Of a stretch of DNA of 64,000 nucleotides, positions 27,175 to 39,843 are shown in pieces. Position 1 is the first letter of the stretch. The number at the start of each line of letters is the position of its first letter. The stretch spans positions 1-64,000 of the forward strand of contig MU626330.1 in the NCBI GenBank assembly GCA_025603075.1. Reading direction: 5' to 3'. Below the pieces are notes generated by a model. It searched no databases and was not told where the DNA came from. It worked only from the letters and a program-made list of their open reading frames with translations. This DNA comes from Neoconidiobolus thromboides FSU 785 (Eukaryota > Entomophthoromycota > Entomophthoromycetes > Entomophthorales > Neoconidiobolaceae). The position numbers and the translations under genes are program-made.

Positions 27175-28521
27175 ATGAATAAATTAACATTTTTTATTCT
27201 ACTTTATTTAATGGAGTTCAAAAAAATATATCTGTGGGCTATATTGTTACTTATAGCTATTTTAGGCGTGGATGCTCACGGTCATCACCATCACCACCAT
27301 CATCATGGTAGTGATACGCCTAAGGATCATGCCCATGCGAATTTTCATAAAGGAGAGATTCCCAAAGATCATTTTCACGCTGGTATACATAAGGATCATG
27401 CTCATGGTCACAGTCATACCCATCATCACGACTCTAAGTTTGAAAGTAAAGTTAACTATATCCTTGACTTATTGTTCCCTAGTCAAAGCCCAATGTTCAA
27501 CTCTTTCTTATCTACATTTTATATCTCGTTTTTTCCAAATATATTATTGCTATTTGTTCCAAGTCAAATTAGAGCCTCAAGCCTTAATGTGTTAGTAAGT
27601 TTTGCTGTAGGCGGATTATTAGGTGATGTTTTTTTACATCTTCTTCCCCATACTTTCATGGATGCTTTTAGTGCTGGTCTCAATCCAGAAGAACTAACTA
27701 TAAGAAATATATGCATTGGGTTGGCAATATTTGCTGGGGCTCTTAGTTTCTATTTTTTGGATAAGCTCTTAAGAATTGTATCTGGAAATAAGGGTCATAG
27801 TCATAGTCATGGACATAGTCATAATCACACTCATTCGCATAAAGGTGAGAAAGATTCAGCTACAAGTACAGGATTAGATTCCAAAGAAGAATCAGGCTCC
27901 TCGTTAAGGAAAAGAAAGGAAGAAAAAAACAATAAAGATGATTCAGATAAGCAAGATAACAAGGAAATCAAACAAGTGAAATTATCGGCTTATCTTAACC
28001 TTATCGCAGATTTTTCACATAATTTTACTGATGGTCTTGCTATTGCTGCTTCTTTTTATTTTTCTCGTTCTATTGGTATTTCTACAACCATTGCTGTTTT
28101 CTTTCATGAGATTCCTCACGAAGTTGGTGATTTCGCTATTTTGTTACAATCTGGCTTTTCTCGTTTAGAAGCTCTCTATTCTCAATTTATAACCGCAATA
28201 GGAGCCATGTTAGGCACAGCAGCTGGAGTTGCAATCCAAGAACTATTAAACAATCAAGAGCAAGTGGATAATAATGAAATTTCAAAACTATTTGGATACT
28301 TACCTATTTCTGCAAGTGATCTTGTATTACCAATTACTGCAGGCGGCTTTTTATATATTGCAACAGTCTCTGTTATACCTGATTTACTTGAAACACCCAA
28401 TGATTTAGAGAATGAAAAGAAAGAAACAAGTAAACTCGCTTTAGGAGTTCAACTTTTTAAAGAAGTGCTAGCTATGTTATTAGGGGTCGCATTGATGGCT
28501 TTAGTATCATTATACGAATAA
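27175..28521 (+). CDS. YKE4: His-rich ZIP (SLC39/KE4-type) zinc transporter
   Basis: ZIP-family zinc transporter of the LIV-1/KE4 subgroup, whose members release zinc from ER/Golgi into the cytosol. Single exon, 448 residues from ATG 27175, or 436 from ATG 27211. Both starts leave a hydrophobic leader (IYLWAILLLIAILGVDA) as signal peptide. A His-rich luminal segment (eight consecutive His after HG, then HAHGHSHTHHH) precedes TM1. A second His loop (GHSHSHGHSHNHTHSH) and a charged K/E/D segment lie between TM3 and TM4. TM4 has HNFTDGLAIAASF and TM5 the LIV-1 motif HEIPHEVGD (first His about residue 311), the metal-site signature. Eight TM segments expected. One of few intronless genes in the left half of the window. 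Confidence 0.93.
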   Translation: MNKLTFFILLYLMEFKKIYLWAILLLIAILGVDAHGHHHHHHHHGSDTPKDHAHANFHKGEIPKDHFHAGIHKDHAHGHSHTHHHDSKFESKVNYILDLLFPSQSPMFNSFLSTFYISFFPNILLLFVPSQIRASSLNVLVSFAVGGLLGDVFLHLLPHTFMDAFSAGLNPEELTIRNICIGLAIFAGALSFYFLDKLLRIVSGNKGHSHSHGHSHNHTHSHKGEKDSATSTGLDSKEESGSSLRKRKEEKNNKDDSDKQDNKEIKQVKLSAYLNLIADFSHNFTDGLAIAASFYFSRSIGISTTIAVFFHEIPHEVGDFAILLQSGFSRLEALYSQFITAIGAMLGTAAGVAIQELLNNQEQVDNNEISKLFGYLPISASDLVLPITAGGFLYIATVSVIPDLLETPNDLENEKKETSKLALGVQLFKEVLAMLLGVALMALVSLYE

Positions 28522-28728
28522 TAAATTTATTTTCTAGAACAATTTTAACTTATTGTATATATTATTTAAGGATAGTTCCAATTATAAGTTATATTTGGTA
28601 TGATTAGAAAAATGTTATATAATTGATTGAAAAAACTATGGTATAATACAATATATTTTAATGAGAAGGCATACTTTTTAATGTTATTAATAACATAATA
28701 ACATAATTAATAACATAATTAATTAAGA

Positions 28729-30593
28729 TCTAAATGTGTTTTCGTATTTTCATAAACGACATAAAAAATGGAAACTGATGGAACAACCTAATAATATATA
28801 TTAGTAACTTAATGACTGATAACTAAAAAGAACAAACTTTTAATAGTGTCGGTGTTAATCCTTTATAAAACCCTTTTAAAGCTTCCTTTTCATAAGTAAG
28901 CTGTATGGCATGGAAAGCATTTCTATAAACTTGGGGATGTGTTGGGGTTCCTTGGGCTTGTAGTCTATTCATATTTAAAATCAAGTCATAAACCTTATTA
29001 TTCTATTACCTTGTTCTAATTAATGAAAGAGGATAAACTGCAACTGCACCCAATGTTCCAGACATCATTCCACATGAAAGTGTAACAAGTGGATTGGGTC
29101 TAGTATCAGGAGGTAGTTGCTTATGCTTTAAATAACTTAATTTTAGAGTTTCAAATAAAGCCAAGTCAATAGCAGCAAATGGAAAAACACCAATTAAAGT
29201 TGGTGCAATCCCTTTAAACAAACCTCGTAAGCCATATTGTGCAGTTATGTTTTTACCAGTTTCTAAGACTGAACCAGGCTTTGATAATTCGGACATTCTC
29301 CTAGTTTTAATCAATTCTAATGGATAAATTAGTGTTTGGGAAGCAAGCCCTGCAATTCCACCAGCCAAAAGTCTATCGTAAGAAGTAAGTACTTCATTTT
29401 TGTTTCCACCTTTCAAATGTAATATATAAGATTTTGCTGTTTCAAAAGCATAAAATTTCATAGCTGATTCTGGGATAATTTTTACTATATTTAACCCATT
29501 ACCACGGAAGAAATTAAAAAAACCTCCTTCATTATAGAGTTGAAAGACTGCATATTTTACAGTTGTGATCCACCTAGTAATAGCAGAAACAAAGCTTCTT
29601 TTTGTTACTACAGTTGTGGTATTTTGAGTTGGAAAATTAGCACATGTTTGTAAATAAACCTTTAATCTATCTAAAGGTGCCGTAAAGGTTCTACTCACTG
29701 CTCCAGCAATACCACCTGCTAATAAATAATATACTTTTGACTTGAAATTAAATTGATTGCTGCTTATTACTGATATTTCGCCATCAAACGTCATTAAATT
29801 CATAGCTTGAGTATATTGATATATATTTTGAATAGTCAAATCTCTAGGTAAGAACTAAAAGGACAATTAAATTTTATATAAATATAAATGTTATATTTTA
29901 CTAATAAAAAATTTCTCCATTCTGCGAAATCGATAGAGCCATCCCCATCTGTATCCATTTTTGTTACAATTTCTTCTAATTCTTCGGGGTTTACTTCGAT
30001 ACCTATAACTATTATTAAAGTTGTTTTAAATAATTATAAACTATTACCTGCTCTTTTTAATGAAGAGGAAAGTTCTTGAGGTTGAAGCTTTAAGTCTTGA
30101 GATACATCAATTTGCTTAAAAAGATCCCATAAAGCAGCTTCTTGTGCTAAAACAAACCTTCTAAATTCAATATAATCTATTATGCCATCTCTTGAAGCAT
30201 CAGCTACTTTCAGTAGTTCATGGGCATAAGATTGAATGGGTATCCCAGGTGCTTTTGTAGATGAGCGTTCAAAATACCTATAAATGTGTTTTGAAGTAAT
30301 CCCATCACCTATTTTCTTTCCAGATAATTTTATTTCATTTTCTTCACCTTCAGTTAATTGGGTCATAAAGCCACGAAATAGTTGAATTATCCTTTCTTCT
30401 CTTTCTAATGCATTCTCATGATCAGGTGAAAATGGTGGAACTAAGTCCTTTTTTTTTAATGAAATTAACTTTTCTTCTCCTTTTCTTGATTCTAGTCCAG
30501 TTATTTGACTAATGTTGTTATCTATACAACTAGTATTAACATATTAAATTTATTAGATAAAAATAATAATATACTTTGTGGTCCAGCGCCCAT
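28729..30593 (-). CDS. SAL1: EF-hand mitochondrial ATP-Mg/Pi carrier (Sal1/SCaMC)
   Basis: Ca2+-regulated inner-membrane carrier exchanging ATP-Mg for phosphate. ATG 30593-30591; exon 1 (MGAGPQ) splices to NNNISQITGLESRKGEEK. The N-terminal regulatory domain holds several EF-hands, the clearest DTDGDGSIDFAEW near 29930. Three carrier repeats follow with signatures PLDRLKVYLQ, PLELIKTRR and PLSLIRTR. The last repeat continues over a short intron as LQAQGTPTHPQVYRNAF. An in-frame TAG after LKVCSF would truncate the protein. A GTTTGT donor and TATTATTAG acceptor instead restore the conserved end VPSVSIFYVVYENTKTHLDL with stop at 28731-28729, and I prefer this model. It pairs functionally with the EF-hand GUT2 at 8445-10985. 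Confidence 0.9.
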
Positions 30594-31526
30594 GTTATTT
30601 AATAATAAATAATGTAAATTAAAGTTAAAATTTAAGATTGGAGGGGTAAAGTCTTTTTGAAATTTCTCCTCAAACATGAATAAACGGTTTTTTATGTTCT
30701 TTTACTTCAACTTTATTAATGATCAAAGAAAGTTAACTGTAGTTTTTTATATTTATATTTTTGAGTTTTTTTGATAAATTAGGGATTGAATTTTTAATTT
30801 ATGATTGATCCCAAGATCTCAGATTAATAACACAACCTAATGGTAATTTAATTGATTGGCTATTCTCATAAAAATAAAATTTATTTAATCATAATGAATT
30901 TATCTGTATAAATAATTTATAAATGATTACAAGTCAGCTTACTCTTTTTAATTTTGTATAAATTTATTAACAAAATAATAAGTTCAAAAATTAAAATAAA
31001 AATAAAAAATACTTTTTAGTTTTATTTAATCTTTAAAATAATGGTCAAAGTTATTATTATTATTTTAACCAAAATTAAAATTGTTTTAGGTTTTGATAGT
31101 ATTAACTTATAGACTATCATTTAAATTATGAAATAAAATTAATAGACATAATAATTTAAAGAATTTATTTTTCTTTATTTTTTATTATGTAAAGGCAAAG
31201 TGTAACATTTGTTGATAATGAAAGTGAAGTTTATTATATTTAATAAATTTAATTTTAAATCATAAATTAACAATATGATTATTAATATCATATTATGACT
31301 TAAAAGATTTTATTTATTATCTTTATTAAAACTAATTTTAATAATGAAATCTTAAATTACTGTTTACTATTTAAGTTTAAGTTAAGCAGTGAGGATGTAA
31401 GTCGACATTTAATAAAATAATAAAACAATAATAAAACAATAATAAAACAATAATAAAACAATAATAAAATTCAAATTGTGAATAAACGGCAAATAAATTT
31501 TTAGTTTCTATATTTTAATCAAATGT
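30594..31526. other. AT-rich intergenic region with minisatellite
   Basis: About 930 bp with no gene seen. It contains the 11-bp tandem repeat at 31411-31470. The rest is low-complexity AT. Confidence 0.6.
31411..31470. repeat. 11-bp minisatellite, about 5 copies
   Basis: Tandem AATAATAAAAC units, nearly perfect, about 60 bp beyond the OLA1 stop codon (in its 3' flank). Confidence 0.9.
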
Positions 31527-33205
31527 CTATTTTTTCTTATTGCTGTCCTTATTAACTTTAAACTTAAAAAACATCATATCCCCATCCTCTACAACATAAT
31601 CTTTACCTTTTTGATATTGTTTTCCAGCAGCTTTTACAGCAGATTCACTTTTAAACAAATACATAAGTTAGGTTTATTTAGACAAACAAAATTATTTTAC
31701 CTTCCGAGTTCTTTCAATTCATTGAATTTAATTACTTCTGCTGCAATAAATCCTTTTTCAAAATCACTATGTATTACTCCTGCTGCTTGAGGAGCTTTGG
31801 ATCCTTTCTGTTAATTATATCAAGTATTATTTTATATTATAGTAATTATAAATTTGTACCAAAATAGTCCATGCTCTAACTTCATCTGAACCAGCAGTAA
31901 AATAATGATCTAAATCAAGTGCAGAATAGCCACATTTAATTATATCAGATAATGCTGATTGAACTTCCATTTCTTTTAATTTGTTTTGCTTTTCTTCCGG
32001 ATTTAATAAGGAAAGCTATATATAAAATTAGAGTGTATAATATAATCATCTTAAAATGTTATACCTCGTGCTCTAATTGTGCACTAAACGTTATTAATTT
32101 ATCACCTGGGTTATTCTTTTCAATCCATGTTTTTAACTTACTTACCCTTAATATTCTTATTAATGTATATTATTAGATATTATACTATTTTACCATGGAT
32201 TATCACCAAGCATATATTCATCCACAGACAAATTTGCTAGATAAATAACTGGTTTCGCTGATATTAAATGCAATGAATTAATAAATTCAATCTATTTTAT
32301 AGAAATTATAATTCGATATAAATATTAGTACAATACTTTTATTACCTCTTTGTTACTCCAGTCTCCTTTTCTAATATCCATTTCTTTATTTTCAACCCAA
32401 TCTAATAATTTTTCTGTAATTTCCTATAACAATTATTAAACAATTTAATTTATTTATTTCAATCTTACAAGTTCATCTTCTCCAATTTTTTCTTTCTTCT
32501 TTATTTTTTTGATAGTTTCAATATGTCTAGTAAGATATTCCATATCTTTAATTCTTAATTCATTATGTATAATATCTAAATCTCTAGTTGGATTAATTTT
32601 ATCTTCAACATGAATAATATTTTCATCTTCAAAAGATCCTAAAATACTTTAATAAGCTGATCAATTTATATATTGGTTGTTCACTTACTACAAACGTGAA
32701 AGATAGCATCTACTGATCTAATATGGTTTAAAAATGCATTTCCTAAACCTGCTCCATTAGCTGCTCCTTTTACTAAACCAGCAATATCTATGACAGTCAA
32801 ATAAGCAGGTATTTTGGATTTTGGATTATAATGTTGGCATAACCAATCAAATCTTTCATCTGGTACTGCTACTCTTGATTCAGCAGGATCTAAAATTTAC
32901 TTATAATAAATGTTGATTTCAATAACTAGATTCATACCAATAGTGCAAAATGGAAAATTTTCAGCAGGTACTGAAGACTCTGTTATAGCATTAAAAAACG
33001 TAGATTTGCCGACATTTGGTAAACCAACTACACCAATTTTAAGGTTATTACTTGGTCTACCTAACCTTAATTTTACTTCTTCGTTGATTATTTCTCCTTT
33101 CCTTTGTTTCTTGGAAAAATTTATTGAAGTATTGGACAAATGACGTATCAAAAAGGATTGTTTTGTATTTATTATAGTATATGTTTTAAATCTATTTAGT
33201 AGCAT
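31527..33205 (-). CDS. OLA1: OLA1/YchF-family P-loop ATPase with predicted mitochondrial presequence
   Basis: Obg-like ATPase. The only ATG consistent with the frame is at 33205-33203, giving the N-terminus [20 protein letters not shown] then RHLSNTS, which is basic, Ser/Thr-rich and free of acidic residues like a mitochondrial targeting sequence. G1 is GLPNVGKST. The specificity motif reads ANLSV in place of NKxD (the family has NxxE-like forms that favour ATP). The TGS end is well conserved: [33 protein letters not shown] and [17 protein letters not shown]. Many small exons; stop at 31529-31527. The G1 sequence and presequence suggest an organellar form rather than the cytosolic fungal Ola1. 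Divergent from cwf18 with 123 bp between the ATGs. Confidence 0.88.
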
Positions 33206-33328
33206 CCTTATTAATATCGAGATTGTTAGAAAAAAATAAGATACAACTTTAGCCAATAAAAATTATGTAAACTTATAAAATAAATGCTTTAAATTTTTTA
33301 TTGCTTCTTTATTGTCAAAAATCATAAA
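33206..33328. promoter_or_regulatory. Short bidirectional promoter OLA1/cwf18
   Basis: Only 123 bp separate the divergent start codons, so both promoters must overlap. AT-rich; no clear TATA box. Confidence 0.5.
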
Positions 33329-34021
33329 ATGGAGGAAGAAGCAAAAAGAAGAAAAGAAAGATTAGCTAAGCTTAAACAAAAGACACTAGCAAATAGAAAA
33401 AATGATGATGATAATGAAGAAAAGTAAAATATATATTAATATAATAAGTTATGATTTATTGTTTTAGGCCAGTATTAAGGTTTAGAAACTTTGAACCAAC
33501 AAGTGAATTATTAATACAAAAGAGTAATTTAAATTCAACAGAAGAGAATACAAATGAAGGAAATGATTCTGAAGTCAAAATAAGTAAAAAAAGAGAAAGC
33601 GAAGGTATATTAAATGCAAAAACAGTAGAGGAAGAAGTAAAGGGGATAACTGATAAAATAATACAAGAACAAAAGATAAAGATGGAAGAAGAAGTGGTAA
33701 TAGTTATGATAAAATGATTATAATTTGCAAATTAATATTCTTAATAGAATTTAACTAATTTAGCACCATCAAAACCAAATTGGGATTTGAAAAAAGATAT
33801 TATGAAAAAATTAAATAAGTTAGAAAACCAAACTCAACTCAAAATACATCAAATTGTTCGTAAGTTTTTTATTTAGAATAATTTAATTTTCTCTTATATT
33901 TAATTTAGGTGATAGAATTAAATCAAATAATAACAGTAAACAATCAAATACTTCATTGTTAGAAGCCATTAACACGCAAGTACAACTAGACCAAAAGGAA
34001 AGTGAGCAAGAAGAAGATTAA
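33329..34021 (+). CDS. cwf18: Spliceosome-associated Cwf18/CCDC12 homologue
   Basis: Small, charged, coiled-coil-rich component associated with the Prp19/active spliceosome. Four exons. Exon 1 EEEAKRRKERLAKLKQKT (ATG 33329) matches the CCDC12 N-terminus. Exon 2 begins PVLRFRNFEPTSELL, like the LRNYVP segment of CCDC12. Exon 3 carries the hallmark LAPSKPNWDLKKDIMKKL, corresponding to LAPRKPDWDLKRD in CCDC12, then LENQTQLKIHQIVR. The last exon is acidic (ESEQEED, stop 34019-34021). About 160-165 residues, near the family's normal length. Confidence 0.9.
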
Positions 34022-34191
34022 AATAAATTTTTTTAAATTTAAGAAATAAATTACTTTTTTTATCATTAATTTTTATATACAGTTATAAACAATTAGGAAC
34101 AAAAAATAAGGAAAGAATGAACTATAAAACAACTTGATTTTATTACATCTTAATAGCTATAACTATAGTTTAGGACTAAAATCAAATTCAT

Positions 34192-37100
34192 TTAATCTTT
34201 TTTTTGATATACTTCAAGTGGAATAACAGATTTAGGAGCAGGAGAAAGTTCTTGGGAAGCAATCCAAGCAACAAGGTCTTCAATAACTTCACCACAATCT
34301 TTAAGAGTAAAATTCAATTCGTTATCTTTTTTAACTTTTTGAGACACCATATGAATTGAAATTTTACGTCTGTTTGGTGCTTCACGAATAACACAGTTTT
34401 TAATCATACTAATAAGCTTATCTTTATTTACTTTACGTAAAATAGAAACAACAGATTCGGCTATTAAATAAAATTGAAATCAATATTTTATTAATACTAT
34501 ATAAAAATAAAATTACCTTCATCAAAATCACAAAAATCAGTACTAATAGCATTCCATTTACGATTAGCATATCTTGGTAGATTGTCGTCTTTTTTGAGTT
34601 TGTTAATAATCAAACCTTGTACTTTATTGTTAAATTCTTCTTCAGTATAATTTTCTACAATTTTCTATAATTACTTAATAAATAAATGAATAAATAAATA
34701 TTAATTTTAAATTTACCAAAAAATTTTCCAAAAAATTTTCAATCCTAGATTCTAAGTAAATCGGATCTCTTTCACTTTGAATAATAATACGAATACCACC
34801 TCTACAAGCTAAAGAACGATCTCCACCAAATACAATATAGCCTAATTGTTCAACAGTACGCAATTGATTAAAAGCTGGTTCACTAATTAAATACCCAATA
34901 AGTTCAGAATAACTCCTTCGTTCTAAATCAAAATAAGAATATAAATCAAGATAAAATTCAATTGCTGAATCAAAAGTATCTGGATTAGATACTTGTTTTT
35001 GATGAACATAAGAGCAATTTGGTTTTGGAAGATAAACATTTCTTCTTGGTATTCTTTCTGCTGAATATAATTTATTAAATTTAAACAATTCATGAATATG
35101 TTTATAAATTTTAATTGAATCCTATAATCAAAATTATTATTTAGTCATTAATTAAAAAAATGATAATATAATATAATATAATATAATATGATATAATATA
35201 ACTTACTTCGGCAGTAAAGTTACCACAAATGAATGTATCCGTATAAGCACGAGAAAAGAATTCTTTTGTAAATTCTTTGACTTCATTAGAAGTAATAGCT
35301 ATAGATTGAAAATTTAATATAGTTTATATAAATTATATAAATTATTACATGGTGCTTCAATGTATTTTTCATCATCAGTCCATGCTTTCTCACATAAAGC
35401 ATAATGAGTATAATAAGCTACATGATTATAGGGTGCATTTAACTTAGAATTAAGCAACGTTCTTAAATACTAATAATATTATTTATTATATTTAAATTAA
35501 TAATTGATAATATTGAACTTACTTTTTCTTTACAATTATCAAATATTGCTTCATTAATATCAAATTGAGTTATATGTTTAATGACTTCTAATAATAATGT
35601 CTCAAGTTTATGGCTATAACCATCAACACCTATACTTAATCCATTATATCGATTAGATAAACTATAGCTTAATCCTGCAATTGAAGCATCATAACTGAAT
35701 TCATTTAAATTTTCAGTTAATATTAATTTTAATAACTCTAAACAACAAAAGTGTCTTGGAGATGTATAAACAAATGGATTTTTAACAAATAAAGATAGGC
35801 TTGCTTTTGGTACTTTAAATTTACTACTACGATCATACCATAAGCTACCATTTTCATCCTTTATTAATAATAATGGGTTCTAAATTACAACATATCAGAT
35901 ATAAATTATTATTATAAATTATTACTATAAATTATTACCTTTTGATTTGAAACAAATTCAGTTGATAAATCAAAATTGGTAGGTATAAATGGATTTGATT
36001 TAGGTAGATAAAGTCTTGAGTTTAACTCAATTGAATTTAGTTCCTATTAAAATACAATATTAGCATATTAAATGTATATAAAAAAATTTGTTCTTACTTT
36101 AATAAAATCATTGTCTAACTTTTCAATTGCATAATTTGTACCATACCAAGCCTCTTGCTTTAAATCTTTTCTATCTTTAACTGATTTTGAGACCACAGTA
36201 ATCCTATTAAATAATAAAATGTAAATAATAAAATATAAATAGCAACAAATAGCAACAAATAGCAACAAATAGCTAATTACATCAATTTTTCTGGCTTAAA
36301 ATAATTCAACAATTCATTTACTGCTTCTGGATCATATTTCTTTAATAGGCTAGAGCTGCATAAAACTTCATTTGCTGGAAATGGACGATGAAGTCTATTT
36401 GCTAACCTTGAAACATAACTAGATACATTAGATTTTTCTTGAAATTTGAAATTAGCCTCATGAATTGATTGTATCTAAAAAACAATATCATTAAACGTTA
36501 CTTATGATAGCTACCAATTATTATATTACTTCTTTAAAATGACTTTCATTAACTCCTTCATGGGAAAGTAATTTGATATATTGATAAATTATTTTAATTA
36601 TATTTTCAATATTTTCTATTTTGATAAATTAATAAATTATCATAACTTATTGCATTAAATTACCTAAGCCAGATACAGTCAATTCAACTTCAATTTCAAA
36701 AAAACAAAAGGCAGGGTTATTATGCTGTGAACCAGCATAAAGTGAAGTTACCCAACTCTTTTCTTTTAATAAAGATAATATAGAGCCTGGTCCTTCATGA
36801 CCAATAAAGTGAGATAATATGGTTGCAGGCTAAAGTTTAATTATTATATTATATTATATGAGTAGAAATAAGTTACTCTTGATTCGTAATTATTAGTTTG
36901 CGAGGGAATTTCAAAAGATAATGAAAGGCTACGTGTATCTTTAACTGGTACAACATATACTTTAGTCTAATAAAATAGTTATAATGTAAATATGAATTAT
37001 ATAAAGAGTATTAAAATTGAATTACATTAAAATGTTCTTGTGGAGTTGGAGAGTCGAAATGAATTGGTGGTTCAATATTGAGATTTCTAACTAATGAGAA

Positions 37101-38098
37101 ACGAGGAATTACCCATTCAGTTAATTTATCAAGGGATTCTTAATAAAATTAGTATTTATCATTAAAATATTATATTATATTATTTGATTACCTTTTCCAC
37201 TTACAACGAGTTTCATGATATTTGATGAATAAAATTTATTATAAAACTTTAATAACTCTTCTCTTGTATCAATTCCTTTTGATTTTGGTTCTTCGAGTAA
37301 AGTATCCAAATTACCTATTAAAAATGAATGAGTTTCTATCATAAACTAATATACAACAATTAAAAATACCTGTAGAAAAGCGTGAAAATGGATGGTCTTT
37401 TTTACTAAATGATTTATGAAGTTGCATAAATCTCCAACCGTCATTTTGTAAATTCTTTTTATTTTCTAAAGTTTATAAATTATTATTTTATCCTTATTAT
37501 TTTATAAAAATAAAATACCTGAGTCTACTGCTTTGATTTCTCTTTCAGTACAGCTTGCACTAAAAAGCGAAGAAATAAAGAATTGAGAGAATCTATCAAG
37601 TCATTTATTCATTATTATTAATGTTATATAATATCAAGTAATTACTTATCCAAAGCACCTTCAAGATGGTTGGGACCTACTTCAAAGTAATAGTTGGTAT
37701 GATCATAAGAAGTATAAGCGTTAGAATAACCAGAATTCTCAGCTAAATACTTTAAATACTATTAGTTCCTAAACTACATTTTATTATATTATTTTTATTA
37801 CCTCTGAATAATCATTTTCTTTTGGATATTTTTCTGTTCCCATAAATAACAAATGTTCACAAAAATGAGCTAAACCTGGTAATTCAACAGGATCATTCTG
37901 GGAACCAACATGAACATCTAAAGAAGCGGCTGCTTTATCACCATTTGGATCTGAAATTAATAATACAGTCAAGTCATTGTTTAATATGATATATCGATAT
38001 TCTCTATCATCTACTGAACTTTTAATAACTGGTTCAGTAAGCTGTTTATATGATAATTCGTTGTTAAATTCTTTAGCTTCAAAGTTATTGGAAGTCAT
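34192..38098 (-). CDS. STE23: Insulysin/Ste23-like M16 zinc metalloprotease, copy 2 (multi-exon)
   Basis: Paralogue of the gene at 1706-5501, inverted. ATG 38098-38096; the zinc motif HFCEH sits in the same [14 protein letters not shown] context. Exon and intron positions are the same. Exon 1 from about codon 24 on, intron 1 and exon 2 are almost identical to copy 1. The block around 37060-37210, including an intron of about 58 nt, is identical or nearly so. The C-terminal exons (34192-35088) differ substantially (for example [14 protein letters not shown] against [14 protein letters not shown]), while [14 protein letters not shown] is kept. The last residues are VYQKKD. Several introns carry microsatellites (35164-35200, 36239-36273). 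No break found, so it is presumably functional. Confidence 0.92.
36239..36273. repeat. 10-bp tandem repeat in insulysin-2 intron
   Basis: Three and a half perfect copies of AGCAACAAAT inside an intron near the donor side of the minus-strand gene. Confidence 0.85.
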
Positions 38099-38263
38099 GT
38101 TATTTTTTTACTTTTTTAAATAAAAAACTTTATTAAAATTTAAAATTTAATTTAAACTTTTAATTTGATGACGCAGTATTTAATAAAATTTTCATTAAAA
38201 AATTGATGTTTATAAAATATAATTCAATAAAATAAAAAACTAATATAGATAAAATTTATTTAA

Positions 38264-39449
38264 TTAAAGTTTATTATTAATATTATTATAAACTTCATTT
38301 TGATCACCAACAGTGATAACCACTTTAGCATAAGATTTACGATCTTTTAAAAGAGATAATGCTTGTGGTGTTTCAGAAATATCAAAAATGTCTGGATAGA
38401 TTAAAGGAATAAGTTGTTTATCAGTTAACCATTTTAAAATTTGAGTCCAAATTTCAGGTATAACTTTAGGTTGATGTTGAGTATAAGCACCCCAATGTAA
38501 ACCAACAATTGAAATATTTTTTAACAAAATACGATTAGTTTGAACAGCTTCATGTTTCCCAATAGCAAACCCAATGACAATAATTTTACCACTAAACTTT
38601 AGGCATGAAACAGAATCATTGACCAATCCAACAGGATCATAAACACAATCAACTCCTTTTTTATTTGTTATTTCTTTAACTTTATTAATCCATTCTTTCC
38701 CTTCAGTTTTAATATTAACAATATAATCTGCTCCATAATCTTTAACTATCTTTAATTTATTATCATCCGTTCCTGTAGCAATAACTGTAGCGCCTAATAA
38801 CTATATATTCTTTAATATTTGCTATATAAATAAATAAATGGTTTACTTTTGCCATTTTTACAGCAACAATACCGACACCACCAGTTGAACCATGAATTAA
38901 AATACTTTCTCCTATTAAATTATTAACTTCAAGTAATCTAATATTACTATTAATAATAATTACCTTGTTTCAATTCAGCCCTTAATTTAAGAGCAGATAA
39001 AGCAGTGGGATAAGTAATAAATAAACCAGAACCTTGAATATAACTTAAGTTATCTGGTAAATGAAATAAAGCCTTTTCATTAATAGCTATATATTCAGCA
39101 TTGGCGCCTAAGCCACATCCAAACACCCGATCTCCAACTTTATATTTTTTACTATTTTTAACCTGTGTTACTATTCCTGCAAACTAATAAATAAATAACA
39201 TATACATATAATAAGATGCTCAATAGAATGACTTACCTCAGTACCCAAGATAAAAGGAGCTTTTTGTTTAATTTGATAAGTTCCTTTGATCATCAAAATA
39301 TCATAAAAATTCAAACCACATGCTTTGATTTTTACTAACACATCTCCTTCTTTTTTTAATTCTGGTTTAGCTATATCTTGATATTTAATATCCTTAATAT
39401 TGTCACTTAATTTATCAACTATAATAGCTTTCATTTTATAATTTTTCAT
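38264..39449 (-). CDS. Zinc-less MDR (quinone oxidoreductase-type) dehydrogenase
   Basis: NAD(P)H-dependent medium-chain dehydrogenase/reductase. ATG 39449-39447 (MKNYKMKAIIVDKL; the alternative start MKAIIV is six residues later). The N-terminal catalytic fold has VKIKACGLNFYDILMIKGTY, typical of the quinone oxidoreductase branch. The Rossmann motif is ILIHGSTGGVGIVAVKMA (around 38880), and the C-terminus contains GKIIVIGFAIGKH and LLKNISIVGLHWGAY, as in bacterial and fungal NADPH:quinone reductase-like proteins. No structural-zinc cysteine cluster seen. Four or more exons with short introns. The substrate cannot be set. Confidence 0.85.
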
Positions 39450-39843
39450 AAAACAAAAAGTCCAAAATCTGATTTTTTTGTTAATATATTTTTAAATTAT
39501 CAGGTGACATAATGAATTGAAGTCATTTTAATTCAAAAACTATTGTTTTCATATGGTTTATTTTAATATGCTTAATAAACAATATTTAAGCATTATCCGA
39601 GAGTGCGCGGCAAAGTTAAAGCGACAGTACATTTGATGAAATTTTAATGATATTTATATGTTTTTGAAATGTTAGTGATTTTGTAAAATCTGCTATTTCT
39701 CTGAACTTTATTATACACTCAAAAACAGTATGGTATGGGCACCTTATAAAAAATCATTTACAATAAAAATTAAATAAATAATAAAAATAGTAAATAACAT
39801 AATGATACTTTATATTTTATTTAATAATCATAACAACAAACTA
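39450..39843. other. Intergenic spacer
   Basis: About 390 bp between the oxidoreductase start and the CHS5 stop. AT-rich, with one short GC-richer patch (GAGAGTGCGCGGCAAAG, near 39600). Nothing recognisable. Confidence 0.5.

Noticed and set aside
27272-27595. Second open frame inside the ZIP transporter gene
   Set aside because: It is a frame shadow of the His-rich repeat (CAY codons read as ATC/ATT), without any recognisable protein character.
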